Shown here: in pieces, positions 1 through 12,475 of the stretch
Layout of the letters: every line of letters starts with the position of its first letter
Position numbering within the stretch: position 1 is the stretch's first letter
The notes under the pieces: generated by a model
Database searches by the model: none
Told to the model about the DNA's origin: nothing
Seen by the model: the letters and a program-made list of their open reading frames with translations, nothing else
From: Zonotrichia leucophrys gambelii
Lineage: Eukaryota; Chordata; Aves; Passeriformes; Passerellidae
Direction: 5' to 3'
Length of the DNA stretch: 64,000 bases
Assembly: GCF_028769735.1 (NCBI RefSeq)
Contig: NC_088173.1
Coordinates: 71,856,463-71,920,462 of the forward strand
Made by a program: the position numbers and the translations under genes

Positions 1-777
1 TGTGTCCCCTCTCGGGTGTCCCCAGCCCTCCTGAGAAGGAGGTGAGAGAGAGGCAGCTGCAAACCATTACCGAGGGGCGGGGGCTGCTCCGGGCGCTGCT
101 CCGGGGGTCCCGCCGGGCTCCCCCCGCTCCGGAGGCCCCGGGTCAGGCGGAGTTCTCCGGGAAAGGAAAACAAACGTGAGGGGCACGGCACGGGGGGCTG
201 CGGCAGCGCTGCCTCTCTGGGGTCCCCAAAGGGGGAGTCGGGGTCCCCAGGGCCCCCTCGCCGTGCCCAGATGTGTCTCTGCGGTGACAGTGGCCACCCT
301 GGGTCACCAAAGCCACCCCTGGGACCCTTCCCTGCAGCAGGAGCCGGGATTTGGGAATGGAGGAGCCAGGACAGCTCGGAATGGGGGCTGCAGGCTGGGT
401 TTTGATTTTCCACTGGGATCTTTGTCGCCTCTTGCGAGGGTTAAATCCAGAAATTCCAGTATGAGGGAGGAAGAAGTGACTCCCGCCCTGTCTGGGGTCT
501 GTCCCCACTGTCCCACTGTGGCATTGCCACCCCACGGCAGCATTCCCATTGTCCCACATATCCCACGATGGCAAGCATTCGCTGTCCCCCTGCTTCTCCC
601 ACCTTCTGGAGCATCCCAAACTCTGGGATCTCTCCTGGCTGGATGAGGCCAGAGGGATTTGAGGGACCCCCGGAGCAGCCCCCGCCCCTCGGTAATGGTT
701 TGCAGCTGCCTCCTCCTCACCCTCCTCTTCCTCAGGAGGGGCTGGGGGACACCCCGAGAGGGGACACGGGGACAGGA
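1..777. repeat. Inverted repeat, left arm cut by window start
   Basis: Bases 1-115 recur as the reverse complement at about 660-777. The shared core includes GCAGCTGCAAACCATTACCG (53-72) followed by a GC-rich stretch, and the outer parts (CTCGGGTGTCCCCAGCCC near 12-29) also match in inverted order. The left arm has a short insertion near 100. About 550 bases separate the arms. No coding content is recognised. Confidence 0.75.
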
Positions 778-1160
778 GGGGCTGGGGGACACCATGGCAC
801 AGCCAAGGCCACCCCTGGGACCCTTCCCTCCAGCAGGAGCCGGGATTTGGGAATGGAGGAGCCAGGATGGCTCGCAGTGGGGGCTGCAGGCTGGGTTTTG
901 ATTTTCCACAGGGATCTTTGTCTCCTCTTGTGAGGGTTAAATCCAGAAATTCCCTTCCTGGAGATGAGGGAGGGAAAAGTGACAGATCCCGCCCTGCCTG
1001 GGATCTGTCCCCACTGTCCCACTGTGGCATTGCCACCCCACTGCAGCATTCCCATTGTCCCGGATATCCCACTCCCCACAATCCCGAGCATTCCCTGTCC
1101 CCCTGCTTCTCCCACCCTCTGGAGCACCCCAAACTCAGCGACCCCTCCTGGCTGGATGAG
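285..1160. repeat. Direct duplication of a ~350 bp block
   Basis: The block at about 297-630 is repeated at about 797-1150, offset near 490 bases. Both copies carry the run CAGGAGCCGGGATTTGGGAA, then GGGTTTTGATTTTCCAC, a GAGGGTTAAATCCAGAAATTCC-type stretch, and the same end with GGCTGGATGAGGCCAGAGGG. The copies differ by scattered substitutions, so the event is not very recent. Open frames here are repeat artefacts. Confidence 0.8.
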
Positions 1161-2528
1161 GCCAGAGGGATTTGGGGAGCCGGGAACTCCCCAGGATCTC
1201 TCAGCCCCCCTCATCTACTGCCACTCCTTGGGGCAGAAAATTGAGGATTTGGGATGAAAAGAGCTCTTCCCATTCTCCCACATCCCTGAGCCAGGAAAAG
1301 GGGGGGTCCTGCCCCCTCCAGCTGCCAGGGCTGATGGTTCAGGTCCTGAAAAGCGTGAAAAGGGCAAAAACGAGGAGCAAAATGCAAAACGATGTCGCAA
1401 AGTGGGAACACGGATTGGGAACACGGATCAGCCACAGCAATTCCAGAGTTCCCGGCAGTGCTGGAAGTGAGAGCGGTGTTGGGGACATCGATGTGACAGC
1501 GGCCATCTCTGAGCGATGTTAAACACGTCCTGCACTTTGGGATCCTCATCCCTATCCCAGGAACATTCAGGAGGGGGTAGAGCATCCTGGATTCCCCCCA
1601 GCAGCCAAAGATTCCCAAAGTTTTGGCTCTGAGAGCTGGAGAGGAGTTTGGGAGGAGAAATGTCCCACTCGGTGACAGCTCTGGGGTGTCCCTCTGGATC
1701 TGGGCACCCCTCAGGGAATCCCAGGATGGGGGAGGATGCCTCAAACATTCCCAGCCAAGCTGCTTTCCCTGAATTCCCCCGTGAGCTCCGGGAGCTCCAA
1801 GCCGCCGTTTTCCTGCCAGGAGTTTTGGCAGGAATGGCCTTTTCCTGTCAAACTGGGACGTTTCCAACCCAAAGCTGCTGTTGTTGTTCCTCACCAAACC
1901 TCCCACGGGTGGGAAAAGCCGTTTCTCATCCCACACTCCATCTCTCAGCCTCTGGAATTGCTGCACCGGGATCTCCCGGCACTGAGGGGTTCATCCCAAA
2001 AATCCTGAGCAGCTCATGGGGATCCAGGGAGTGGGGAAAAGGGACAGAGCCACAAAAAGGGGGGGGAAATGAGTCCTTGGGTCTGTGGGATGATTTTCCA
2101 CCAGGAAAATCCCATCCCAGCAGCCCCTCAGGTGGGGATTTTGGTGGTGCCAGGAAGCTCCAGAGGGTGAGAATGGTCCTTTGGAGCTGAGTTGGGAGCG
2201 GAGGGTTTGATCCCTCAGGATTGGGGCTGGGATGGAACCAGGGCAGCTCTGCATCCGTGTGCTCCAGCATTCCATGGGCTGCAGTGTTGGAACCATGGAT
2301 GCTGAGAATTCCAGACTTTCTGTGCTGACAGGCTCTGACCCCCAGGAGAACACTGCATTGACCTGAGGGCATGGAGAAGGATTCCAAAATGGAATGATAG
2401 AACTGGGATTGTGGGTGTGGAGTTTGAATAGAAATGTGTAATATCACAGGGTGGGAAACTTAGAGTTTAAGGGTTTGGAATATAGAGATATATATACAGC
2501 AAGATGGAGGGTTTGGGGTGGAGGCTGA
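1161..2528. other. Intergenic, no gene seen
   Basis: Mostly unique sequence rich in GGGATTTGGG-type words. No domain, splice-consistent exon or RNA gene recognised. Confidence 0.5.
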
Positions 2529-2529
2529 T

Positions 2530-2603
2530 CCTTCTCCTTCTCCTTCTCCTTCTCCTTCTCCTTCTCCTTCTCCTTCTCCTTCTCCTTCTCCTTCTCCTTC
2601 TCC
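2530..2603. repeat. Hexanucleotide microsatellite (CTTCTC)n
   Basis: About twelve near-perfect copies of CTTCTC, a pyrimidine-only strand. Confidence 0.95.
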
Positions 2604-3180
2604 ACCTTCTTCTCCATGGGTTTTGGTGGTATTTTGTAATTGGATAAAAAAGTCCACATTGAGGACTTCAGGTGATTAGTTATGAGGTTAAAAGGGAAAA
2701 TAATTTAGGTGTCACTTCTTAATTGGGTAGTTTAGCCTTAAAAGACCTTGTAACAAGAGATAATTGGCCATTTTGTGCCTGGCTAGTGAAACGCTGCAGA
2801 ACTCACTGCTGTGAGACTTTGTAACATTGATAAAAAATAATGAACATCTAAGCCTGGACATGAGTGACTGTCTTGAGGGCCTTCAATCCCACCCTCAACA
2901 GAAGTAGGAAAAGAAGCCAAAAACCGGCACTGGGGAATGCTGGAGTGGTTGGGATCCCCCTCTTCCAGATCCAGGTCCCATCCCTGAGCTGGGAAAAGCC
3001 GGATCCTGCCTGTGAGGGTGGAGCGAGGCCACATCCCACCCCAGGCCTCAGAGCAAAACATTCCCAAGGGCCTTTGTCACCCCACACGGAACCTGGAGGG
3101 TGTTTGGAGCTCCTGGAATGCTCCTCAGGATGCCCTCGGAGCAGCCTCACTGCTGTGGGGTGGTCCCTGATGGAGCCACA
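2604..3180. other. Intergenic, no gene seen
   Basis: More AT-rich than its surroundings at first (about 2610-2840), then GC-rich. No gene signal seen. Confidence 0.5.
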
Positions 3181-4690
3181 CCAGGAAAGATTATCCCAAG
3201 GGAATGTCATGATTCCAGAGGTGGGAGGATGAAGCATCGTTCCAAACCAGGATGGGAATGTTGTAGCTCCAGGGGTGGGAGGATGGAGCATCATTCCAAG
3301 CGAGATTGGGAATGTGGCTCTGGGTGTGTGAAACTGGATCATCCTAAGGTAGGAATCCCTCATCATTTCCCTCCCTCATCTCCAGGACGGGAATTTCTGA
3401 ATTTAACCCCTCACAGGGACATCCTGGCTCAGGGTTTTGGAGCATCATCCCGAGGGAGGTGGGAATTTTGTGGCTCCAGGGGCAGGAGGATGGAACATCA
3501 TCCTGAGGAAGGATGGAGCTGTCCTGGATCGAGGTCTGGGATGATGGAACATCATCCCAAGTCAGGATGGGGACATTGTAGCTCTGGGTGTGGAAAGATG
3601 GAGAATCATCCCAAGGAAGTACAGGGACATCCTGGCTACAGGTTTGGGAGGCTGGAACATCATTCCAAGGGAGACGGGAATGTCACAGCTCCAGGGGTGG
3701 GAGGATGGAGCATCATCCCAAGGGAGGTTGGGAATGTGGTAGCTCCAGAGGTGGGAGGGTGGAGCATCATCCTGAAGATGGGAATGTCGTAACTCCAGGC
3801 GTGGGAGGATGGAGCATCACTCCAAGGGAGGTTGGGAATGTCTGGGTCTGGGAAGTTGGAACATCATCCCAAGAAAGTACAGGGACATCCAGGCTCCAGG
3901 TTTGGGAGGCTGGAGCATCATGCCAAGGGAGGTGGGAATTTTGTGGCTCCAGGGGAGGGAAAATGGAGCATCATCCTGAGGAATGATGGAGCTGTCCTGG
4001 ATCCAGTCTGGGATGATGGAACATCAGGGTCTGGAATAATGGAACATCCCAAGTCAGGATGGGGACATTGTGTTTCTGGGTGTGGGAGGATGGAAATGTC
4101 ATGGCTCCAGGAGGATGGAGTATCATTCCAAGGCAGCACAGGGCTGCCATAATTCCAGTTCTGGATGAGGATTCACCCTGAAGGAGGATGAGGCTGTCCT
4201 CCTGGGGATCCAGGTCTGGGAAGTTGGAATATCATCCCAAGCCAGAATGGAACGGTCATGGCTCCAGATCTGGGACAATGGAACACCATCCCAAGCCAGA
4301 ATGGGGGCATTGTGGCTCTGGGTGTGGGAGGATGGAGAATCCTCCTGAGGAAGGATGGGAATGTCATGGCTCCTGGAGGATGGAGCATTATTCCAAGCCA
4401 GGACAGGGCTGCCATAATTCCAGTTCTGGGAGGAGGGAGATTTGTCCTGAGGGAAAATGGGGCTGTCCTCCTGGGGATCCAGGTCTGGGAAGTTGGGATA
4501 TCATCCCAAACCAGGATGGGGCTCTCATGGTTCTGGATCTGGGATGATGGAACATCATCCCAAGCCAGGATGGAACTGTCATGGTTCTGGGAAATTGGAA
4601 TGTCATCCAAAGCCAGGATGGGGCTGTCCTGGATCCAGGCCTGGGAGGTTGGAACATCATCCCAAGCCAGGATGTGGCTGTGACAGCTGG
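3180..4690. repeat. Minisatellite, ~60 bp degenerate unit
   Basis: Diverged tandem units built from GGGAGGATGGAGCATCATCC, CCAAGGGAGGT, GGGAATGT and GGCTCCAGG. Roughly two dozen copies over 1.5 kb; the later part uses a CCAAGCCAGGATGGGGCTGTC variant. Forward frames stay open only because the unit is repetitive. Confidence 0.9.
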
Positions 4691-5154
4691 ATTTGGTATC
4701 CCCTCATGGACAGGGACCTCTGTCCAGGCAGACATTGATCAGGAAAAGCAAACCCTGGGATTCTGGATTTGGGGCAATGCCACCAATCCCCTGCAGTGCC
4801 CAGAGCGTCCCTGCCTGGCCTGGGCACTGCGGCAGATTTAGGGAATGGGGAATTAGCGCGGCAGGAGCGGGGCCGTGTCAGATCCCATTACCTCGGACCG
4901 TCACCGCTCCCGGTGTCGCAGGAATAATTCACATCCCGCTCCTCCTCGGGGAGCCCGGCTCGCTCCGCAGCTAATGAGGCGTTTGGGATCAGTGGCTCGA
5001 GACATCCCGAAATGTAAAAGTCAGGTTTGTGCATTAGGAATTGATTTTCCACTTGAAAGCTCACACACGTGGAAATGGACGAGGCTTTGGGATGAGAGGA
5101 ATCCAACCCAAAATGTTTCCTTGGAGCCAGGCACCAGCTCAGCCTGAAATCCCT
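4691..5154. other. Unique stretch between minisatellites; possible conserved element
   Basis: About 4830-5060 is unique and compositionally balanced, with AATTAGCGCGGCAGG, AATAATTCACATCC and GCTAATGAGGCG. No coding frame is convincing. It could be a regulatory element, but that is only a guess from its non-repetitive texture. Confidence 0.3.
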
Positions 5155-5880
5155 GCTGGAATAAGGCCAGGAATTGAGGTGGAAATTGGGGCAGGGGGAT
5201 TGTGAATCCCTGGATTTGGAGGGTCCCAAACATCCCCAGGGTGGAAATTGAGACTGGGATACTGTGAATCCCTGATTTGAAGGATCCTAAACATCCCCAG
5301 GGTTGAAATATGGAGCTGGGAGTTGAGAATCCCTGGACTTGAAAGATTCCAAACATCCTGAGGGTGGAAATATGAGCTGGAGGTTGTGAACCCCCAGATT
5401 TTGGGGGTTCCAAAACATCCCCAGGGTGGAAATTGGAGCTGGGACATTGTGAATCCTTGGATCTGAAAGATTCCAAACACTCCCAGGGTGGAAACTGGAG
5501 CTGGAGGTTGTGAATCCCTGGATTTGAAAGATCCCAAATGCTCCCAGGAAGGAATATGGAGGTGGAGATTGTGACCCCCTAAATTTGAAAGATTCCAGAC
5601 ATCCCCAAGGTGGAAATTGGAGCTGGGACATTGTGAACCCCTGGACTTGAAGGATCCCAAAGGCTCACAGGGTGGAATTGGAGCTGGGGGTTGTGAACCC
5701 TCAAATTGGAAAGACCCCAAACACTCCCAGGGTGGAAATATGAGCTGGAGGTTGTGAACACCAAATTTTGGGGGTCCCAAACATCCCAAGGGTAGAATAT
5801 GGAGCCGGGGGTTGTGAATCCCTGAATTTGGAGGATCTCAAACACTCTCAGGGTGGAAATTGAAGCTGGGGGTTGTGAAC
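5155..5880. repeat. Minisatellite, ~60 bp unit
   Basis: About twelve tandem units containing GGGTGGAAATTGGAGCTGGG, TTGTGAATCCCTGGATTTG and ATCCCAAACATCCCCAGG. Units are 55-65 bases and moderately diverged. Confidence 0.92.
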
Positions 5881-6660
5881 CACAGGGAACTGGGAGGACT
5901 GGGAGGGACTGGGGACAGCTGGGAAGAGCCAGAGGAGGCAGCAGGGCCAGGGCAAACTGGGATGACTGGTGGGGATTGGGAGAGGAACTGGGGTTAACTG
6001 GGAGTACTGGAGTGGGATTGAGGGGAGTGAGGGGGAAGCAGAGAGAGCAGGAGGGGTCAGGGAACTGGGAGTACTGGGAGAAGCAGGAGGGACTGGGGTC
6101 AGGGCGAGCTGGGAGGGGGGAGCAGAAATCAGGATGAACTGGGAGTACTGGGAGGGACTGGGGTTAACTGGGAATACTGGAGTGGGATTGAGGGGAGCTG
6201 GGAGGAACCAGAGAGAGCAGGAGGGGACGGGGGAACTGGGAGGACTGGGGGAACTGGGAGGGACTGGGATCAGGGCAAGCTGCAAGGGGAGAGCAGCAAA
6301 CCAGCGTGACCAGGATGAACTGGGAGTACTGGAGTGGGATTGAGGGGAGTGAGGGGGAAGCAGAGAGAGCAGGAGGGGTCAGGGTACTGGGAGGACTGGG
6401 GGAACTGGGAGGGACTGGGATCAGGGCAGCTGGGAGGGGGAGCAGAAATCAGGATGAACTGGGAGTACTGGAGTGGGATTGAGGGGAGTGAGGGGGAAGC
6501 AGAGAGAGCAGGAGGGGTCAGGGTACTGGGAGGACTGGGGGAACTGGGAGGGATTGGGGTCAGGGAGAGCTGGAGGGGGGAGAGCAGAAACCAGCACGAC
6601 CAGGATGAGCTGGGAGCACAGCGAGGGGGGAACTGGGAGGACTGGGAGGGAATTGAGGGG
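5881..6660. repeat. Minisatellite of AACTGGGAGTACTGGGAGG type with higher-order units
   Basis: Short GGGACTGGGA words are organised into longer units of about 110-160 bases, each containing GTGGGATTGAGGGGAGTGAG and GGGGAAGCAGAGAGAGCAGG. The two copies near 6320-6450 and 6460-6590 are almost identical, which implies recent homogenisation. Confidence 0.9.
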
Positions 6661-7569
6661 ATTTGGGGCAGCCGGAGGAGCCCAGCGGGATCCGGGAGGA
6701 GCCGAGGGGAGCCGGGAGCCTCCCAGCCTCAGCGGGGGCCTCACCGCCACCCCCGTGCCAAAGCAAACATTTCCCTGGCGCTGCCTGGAGCCGCGTTCCC
6801 AGGCCTGGGTGACCCTTGGCAGGGCGGGGAGGGGACAATTCCATACCTGCCACCCCCCCCTTCGGAACCCCCGAGCATTCCAGATGTGCTCGGGGTAGGG
6901 CGTCCCCAACATCTGTGCGGGGCTGAGAAGCCTCAGTGGGGACCTCGGGAATGTCCCAGCAGCCGGGATTCCCAAGTTCTTCCCTCGGTTTGGGACCCCA
7001 CAGCGCTTCCCAGTCCCCTCAGCCAAAGAAAACCAGTCTGTGTTGACTCAGGTGCCAGCGCCGGGACGGTGACGCGGGTGTCACCGCGGTGTCCCCGCCG
7101 AGCCCAGATTTATTTGGTTTGTCCTTTTCCTTCAACTTTTCACGGCAGGAAAGGGAAGGGAGGAATGCGGGAGGGGCTGGGGGGAAATCGGCTTCATCCC
7201 ACAGCGCTGCCTCCTCTTCCTCCACCCCCCTCCACGGCCGTGTTGGGAAATGGAAAAGGAGGGATTTTCCTGGGAATAGGGAATTTTGCGCTGGATTTGG
7301 GATCCCTGGCACGGCCCGCACCCGCCACAGGACGAGTGATTTATTCCCACTGTTCCCATCGCTGTTTTCCTCTCCCACAGCCGAATTCCCGGTTATCTCT
7401 GCGGCGCCGCCCATCCCGCATTCCTCCCGGCCATCCCGCATTCCTCCCGGGCACGGAATGAGCCGCAGCCCCCGCGGACCGCGCTCCACCCGGCCCGGGA
7501 ATGAGAGCGGGACACGCGGGGTGGGTGCCCCGAGCCACGGCCGGGACACTGTGGGGCAATGGGGAGCTT
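6661..7569. other. Intergenic, no gene seen
   Basis: Largely unique GC-rich sequence with one short doubled motif (CATCCCGCATTCCTCCCGG, about 7412-7450). Long open frames cross it but show no recognisable domain and no consistent exon structure. Confidence 0.45.
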
Positions 7570-8755
7570 TGTCCCAGGAAGGTGCTGGAATCAGGAGGAT
7601 GTTGGTCTCCAGGAAAGTTCTCATTCCCAGGAAAATGCTGGTCCTAGGAAAAGGCTGGTCCCATGAAAATGCTGGTCCCAGGAGAATGGTGGTCCCCAGG
7701 AAGGTTCTCACTCCCAGGAAGGTTCTCATTCCCAGGAAAGTGCTGATCCCAGAAGAATGGTGGTCCTTAGGAAAGTTCTCGTTCCCAGGAAAATACTGGT
7801 CCCAGGAAAATGCTGTTCTCAGGAGGATGTTGGTCCCCAGGAAAGTTCTCATTCCCATTAAGGTTCCCATTCCCAGGAAAATGCTAGTCCCAGAAGAATG
7901 GTGGTCCTTAGGAAAGTTCTCATTCCCGGGTGGATGCTGGTCCCAGCAGGATGTTGGTCTCCAGGAAAGTTCTCATTCCCAGGAAAATGCTGGAACCAGG
8001 AGGGTGTTGGTTCCCAGGGAAAATTCTCATTCCCATTAAGGTTCCCATTCCCAAGTGGATGCTGGTCCCAGGAGAATGGTGGTCCCCAGGAAGGTTCTCA
8101 CTCTCAGGAAGGTTCTCATTCCCAGGAAAATGCTGGTCCCAGAAGAATGGTGGTCCTCAGGAAAGTCCTTATTCCCAGGTGGATGCTGGTCCCAGCAGGA
8201 TGTTGGTCTCCAGGAAAGTTCTCATTCCCAGGAAAATGCTGGTCCCAGAAGAATGGTGGTCCTCAGGAAAGTCCTTATTCCCAGGTGGATGCTGGTCCCG
8301 GCAGGATGTTGGTCTCAAAGATTCTCATTCCCAGAAAATGCTGGAACAGGAGGGTATGTCCCAGGAAATTCTCATTCCCATTAAGGTTCCCATTCCCAGG
8401 TAGATGCTGGTCCCAGCAGGATGTTGGTCTCCTGGAAGGTTCTCATTCCCAGGAAAACCTTCATTGCCAGGAAGGTTCTCATTCCCAGGAGAATCCTGGT
8501 CCCCAGGAAGGTTCTCATTGTCAGAAAGATCCTGGTGCCCTGGAAGGTTCTCATTCCCAGAAGGATCCTAGTGCCCTGGAAAGTTCTCATTCCCAAGAAG
8601 GTTCTCATTCCCAGCAGGATCCTGGTTCCCAGGAAGATTCTCATCCCAGAAGGACGTTCGTCCCCAGGAATTTGCTCATTCCCAGAAGGATCCTGGTCCC
8701 CAGGAAGGTTCTCATTCCCAAGAGGAAGCTGATCCCCAGGCTATGGCATAGCCAT
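7570..8755. repeat. Minisatellite of TTCTCATTCCCAGGAAAATG type
   Basis: Tandem units with TTCTCATTCCCAGGAAAATG, CTGGTCCCAGAAGAATGGTG and GGATGTTGGTCTCCAGGAAA. Basic units are about 25-30 bases, arranged in higher-order blocks near 100-130 bases. Open frames on both strands follow from the repeat. Confidence 0.92.
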
Positions 8756-9365
8756 CCCTGCCTCCCTCTCCAGGACACACCCAGGGATTTTTCCATCCCT
8801 TTGCAATTTTTTCCTGATTTCCCTGATATTCCATTAATTTCATCTTCCCTTTTCCTGCTGGTCCCACCCTGGGCCTGGAAAGAGGAACTGGATGGGGCTG
8901 TGCACGGCCTGGGACTGGAGACCTCCAGAAGGTCCCGAGCTTCTGTGGAGCTGGCACAAAGTGGGCTGGCAACCCTGGCACGGGATGAGGCTCCTGGATG
9001 TCCTGGAAAAGGGTGCAGGTATCCCAGGAAAGGGACTGGGATGGGCCTTTCCCCTTCTGGATCCTGCTGCCCACCACGGGAATACCAGCAGATCCAGGGA
9101 TCCCATCCGGAGCTGGCAGCACCCAGAGCTCGAGGGAGGGCACTCCCAGCCCTGACGGTGCCAGGGCACAGCGGGCACGGCACTGCGGAGGAAGGGGAAG
9201 GGAAACGGAGGCTGCGGAAGCGTGGGCAGAGCCGGGCTGGAGCTGGGTCAGGCTGCCCCAGCCTTTCCTGCCAGGGCTGGGCGGCTGCTCCGGGTGGGCA
9301 CGGCCCTGGCACGGATCACATGGAGCTGTCCCAGTGCCAGGGAAGTGTGTGGTGCTCCTGGCACA
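8756..9365. other. Intergenic, no gene seen
   Basis: Unique GC-rich sequence between two minisatellites. Nothing recognised. Confidence 0.5.
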
Positions 9366-10660
9366 GATCCCAGTTGTGAGAGCCCACCAGGATTGGCACA
9401 TTCCCAAATCCAGGAGCCCACCAGGACTGGCACAGCTCCCAAATCCAGGAGCGCAGCAGCATTGGCACAGCTCCCAAATCCAATAATCCACCAGTGTTGG
9501 AACAGCTCCCAAATCCAGGAGCCCACCAGTGTTGGAACAGCTCCCAATTCCAAAAGTCACCAGGCCTGGCACAGCTCCCAAATCCAGAAGCCCACCAGGA
9601 CTGGCACAAACCCCACACACCAAGAGCTCACCGGGACTGGCAGAGCTCCCAAATCCAGGATCCTGCTGGGACTGGCACAGCTCTCAAATCCAGGAGCCTG
9701 CTGGCGTTGGCACAGCTTCCACATCCAGGAGCCCACCCAGGCTGGCACAGCTCCCAAATCCAGAAGCCCACAGACCCCACATACCAAGAGCCCACCAGGA
9801 TCGGCACAGATACCAAATCCAGGAGCGCAGCAGCATTGGCACAGCTCCCAAATCCAATAATCCACCAGTGTTGGAACAGCTCCCAAATCCAGGAGCCCAC
9901 CAGGACTGGCACAGCTCCCAATTCCAAAAGTCACCAGGCCTGGCACAGCTCCTATATCCAGAAGCCCACCAGGACTGGCACAAACCCCACACACCAAGAG
10001 CTCACCAGGACTGGCAGAGCTTCCAAATCCAGGATCCTGCTGGGACTGGCACAGCTCTCAAATCCAGGAGCCTGCTGGGGTTGGCACAGCTTCCATATCC
10101 AGGAGCCCACCCAGACTGGCACATCTCCCAAATCCAGAAGCCCACAGACCCACATACCAAGACCCCACCAGGATTGTCACAGATCCCAAATCCAGGAGCG
10201 CAGCAGCATTGGCACAGCTCCCAAATCCAGGAGCCCACCAGTGTTGGAACAGCTCCCAAATCCAGGAGCCCACCAGGACTGGCACAGCTCCCAATTCCAA
10301 AAGTCACCAGGCCTGGCACAGCTCCCAAATCCAGAAGCCCACAGACCCCACATACCAAGAGCCCACCAGGACTGGCACAGATCCCAAATCCAGGAGCCCA
10401 CCAGCATTGGCACAGTTCCCAAATCCAATATCCCACAGGCCCGGCAGATTTCCCGTATCCAAAAGCCCACCCAGATTCACACAGCTCCCAAATCCAAGAG
10501 CCCACTGGCACTGGCACAACTCCCAAATCCAATAATCAATCAGGATTGGCACAGCTCCCAGATCAAATAATCCACTGGGACTGGCACAGCTCCCCACTCC
10601 AAGAGCCCACCAGCGTTGGCACAGCTCCCAAATCCAGGATCCCTCAGGCCTGGCACAGCC
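9366..10660. repeat. Minisatellite, ~35 bp unit with ~390 bp higher-order repeat
   Basis: Dozens of units combining GGCACAGCTCCCAAATCCAG with GAGCCCACCAGGACT. A higher-order block recurs: the GCGCAGCAGCATTGGCACAG variant appears near 9450, 9830 and 10198, and the CCAATTCCAAAAGTCACCAG variant near 9545, 9928 and 10289. Confidence 0.93.
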
Positions 10661-10889
10661 CCACTCCGGTACCACCCCAGTGGGATCTGGCACCGTTTCC
10701 CGGCGGGTGGCGCAGCCGGGGGGGCACCGGGGGCCGTGGGGGCACCGGGGGCCGTGGGCACGTCCCTGATGACTCAGCACCCACTGGCACGGCCGGGAGG
10801 GGCCGAGGTCACTTTCCCACACTGCCAGGGCACAAGGTCGGGCATTGACCCCGAGTGGTCACCACAGGCCAGCCTCGCCCCGTGCCCCC

Positions 10890-10927
10890 AGTGCCACCAG
10901 TGCCACCAGTGCCACCAGTGCCACCAG
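10890..10927. repeat. Nine-base repeat GTGCCACCA
   Basis: Four perfect copies of GTGCCACCA in tandem. Confidence 0.9.
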
Positions 10928-11014
10928 CCTCGGTGTCTTTACTGCAGGTGGCAGAGGCTGGATCTGGATCAGCCTCTACATCCCCAGAGCTGCGGTGCCC
11001 AGCTGAGAATTCCT

Positions 11015-11340
11015 TTGGGAATTTCCAATGGCAGAATACTCTCCTGCCTTTGAGGGCATCTTCCACCATCGCAGGTGGATCCAAGCGCAATGTCCAGCCT
11101 GGCCTTGGGCACTGCCAGGGATCCAGGGGCAGCAACAGCAAATCTGGGAATTCCAGCCCAGCCAGCAATTCCTTGCCAAGATCCCAGCCCAATCTCCCCT
11201 TTCCCAGTGGGAGCCATTCCCTGGCTCCTGTCCCTGCAGGCCTTGTCCCCAGTCCCTCTCCAGCTCTCCTGGAGCCCCTCCAGGGACTCTGAGGATTCCC
11301 TGGAATTTTCCCTTCTCCAGGTGAACATTCCCAGCTCTCT
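11015..11340 (-). mobile_element. CR1-type LINE 3' fragment
   Basis: The reverse complement carries features of avian CR1 3' ends: CTCCAGGAGAGCTGGAGAGG, GGACTGGGGACAAGGCCTGC, CTGTTGCTGCCCCTGGATCC and CAAGGCCAGGCTGGACATTG. It is nearly identical over about 240 bases to the copy at 63770-64000 and is 5'-truncated as usual for CR1. No intact ORF. Confidence 0.85.
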
Positions 11341-12247
11341 CAGGGCTGAGGTGCTCCAGCCCTTGGAGCATTCAGCATTCCCAGGACAACCAGGATCCAT
11401 TTTGGTGGCCCAGGAGGACAAACACCATCACTTCCAACATTCCCCTTTCCTTCTTTCCCAGTTTATCCTGGAGCCACATGATGTGGGATATTCCTGGATC
11501 AGTTGGGATCAATTTTCCCAGTCATGTCTCCCCAGTTCCAATTGCAATCCCAACCCCTTCCGGGCAGGGTGAGGGCAGAGCCGCCCTTGATTCCATCCAA
11601 GACACAACAAAAACATTCCCGAGCTATCAGCACAAATCCCAAACCGCTCCCACAGGGAACAACACCAGCCCTGCTCCAGCCCCACCAGCAGGACCCCAAA
11701 CCCAGAGACCTTGGAGCGCTCCAAACCCACCCTGGCCCCAAATTCGCGGAATTAGGGAAAGGCTGCCGCGGTCGCCACTTCCCAAAATCAGAGCAGGGAC
11801 TCTGAAGAGGGAGGTGCTGCGGTTTGGGGCTCCTCACCCTCCTCCCACAGCTGATAAAGGGACGTCCCTGAGCACGGGGACAGGCGGTTTCCTGGTGCCA
11901 CCGCTCCGGAGGTGGCACTGCCAGAGCCACCGCCACCACCAGGTAACATCATGGGATGGGAAAGGATGGGAATTCTGGGGACAGGGATGAGGGGTGGGGG
12001 TGGCTCGTGGAGGATCCCTTTGGGATGAGCCTTGTCAGGAGCCAGGGAAGTGCCTGGAACTCCAGAAATCAGATCCAGGCTTGGAGGGGGTCACATCCAT
12101 CCCTTATCCCAAGGAATGGTGTTCCACCACCCCGTGGTCCCTGTTTCTCTGGGTTTTGGGATGTGGTGGAGCTGAAGGGTCCCACACTGGGAATGTCCCC
12201 TCTCTGTGCTCATTCCTGTGCCAAAAAAGTGATTTTTGAACCACAGG
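11341..12247. other. Intergenic, no gene seen
   Basis: Unique sequence. One stretch near 11860-11945 ends in a donor-like CACCACCAGGTAACATC, but I could not link it to any exon or family. Confidence 0.4.
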
Positions 12248-12475
12248 GATAGATGGGAGATTGGGAAAAAATTCCTCCCTCTGAGGGTGGGATGGTTCTG
12301 GAATGGAATTCCCAGATTTTCTGTGGTTGCCCCATTCCTGGAAGTGTCCAAGGCCAGGTTGGACAGGGTTTGGAGCCACCTGGGACAGCAGGAGATGTCC
12401 CTGCCCATGGAAATAAAACGAGATTTCCACCCCTCCCATCCCAACCCATTCCTTAAATCCCATTTGGGGACACCA
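12248..12475 (+). mobile_element. CR1-type LINE 3' fragment
   Basis: Contains AGATTGGGAAAAAATTCCTC, GAGGGTGGGATGG, GTGTCCAAGGCCAGGTTGGA, GAGCCACCTGGGACAGCAGG and TGTCCCTGCCCATGG in CR1 order, ending near CCCAACCCATTCC. Diverged and 5'-truncated. Confidence 0.85.

Noticed and set aside
9366..10660. Regular direct repeats that could be mistaken for a CRISPR array
   Set aside because: The units are contiguous, without unique spacers, and the locus is vertebrate.
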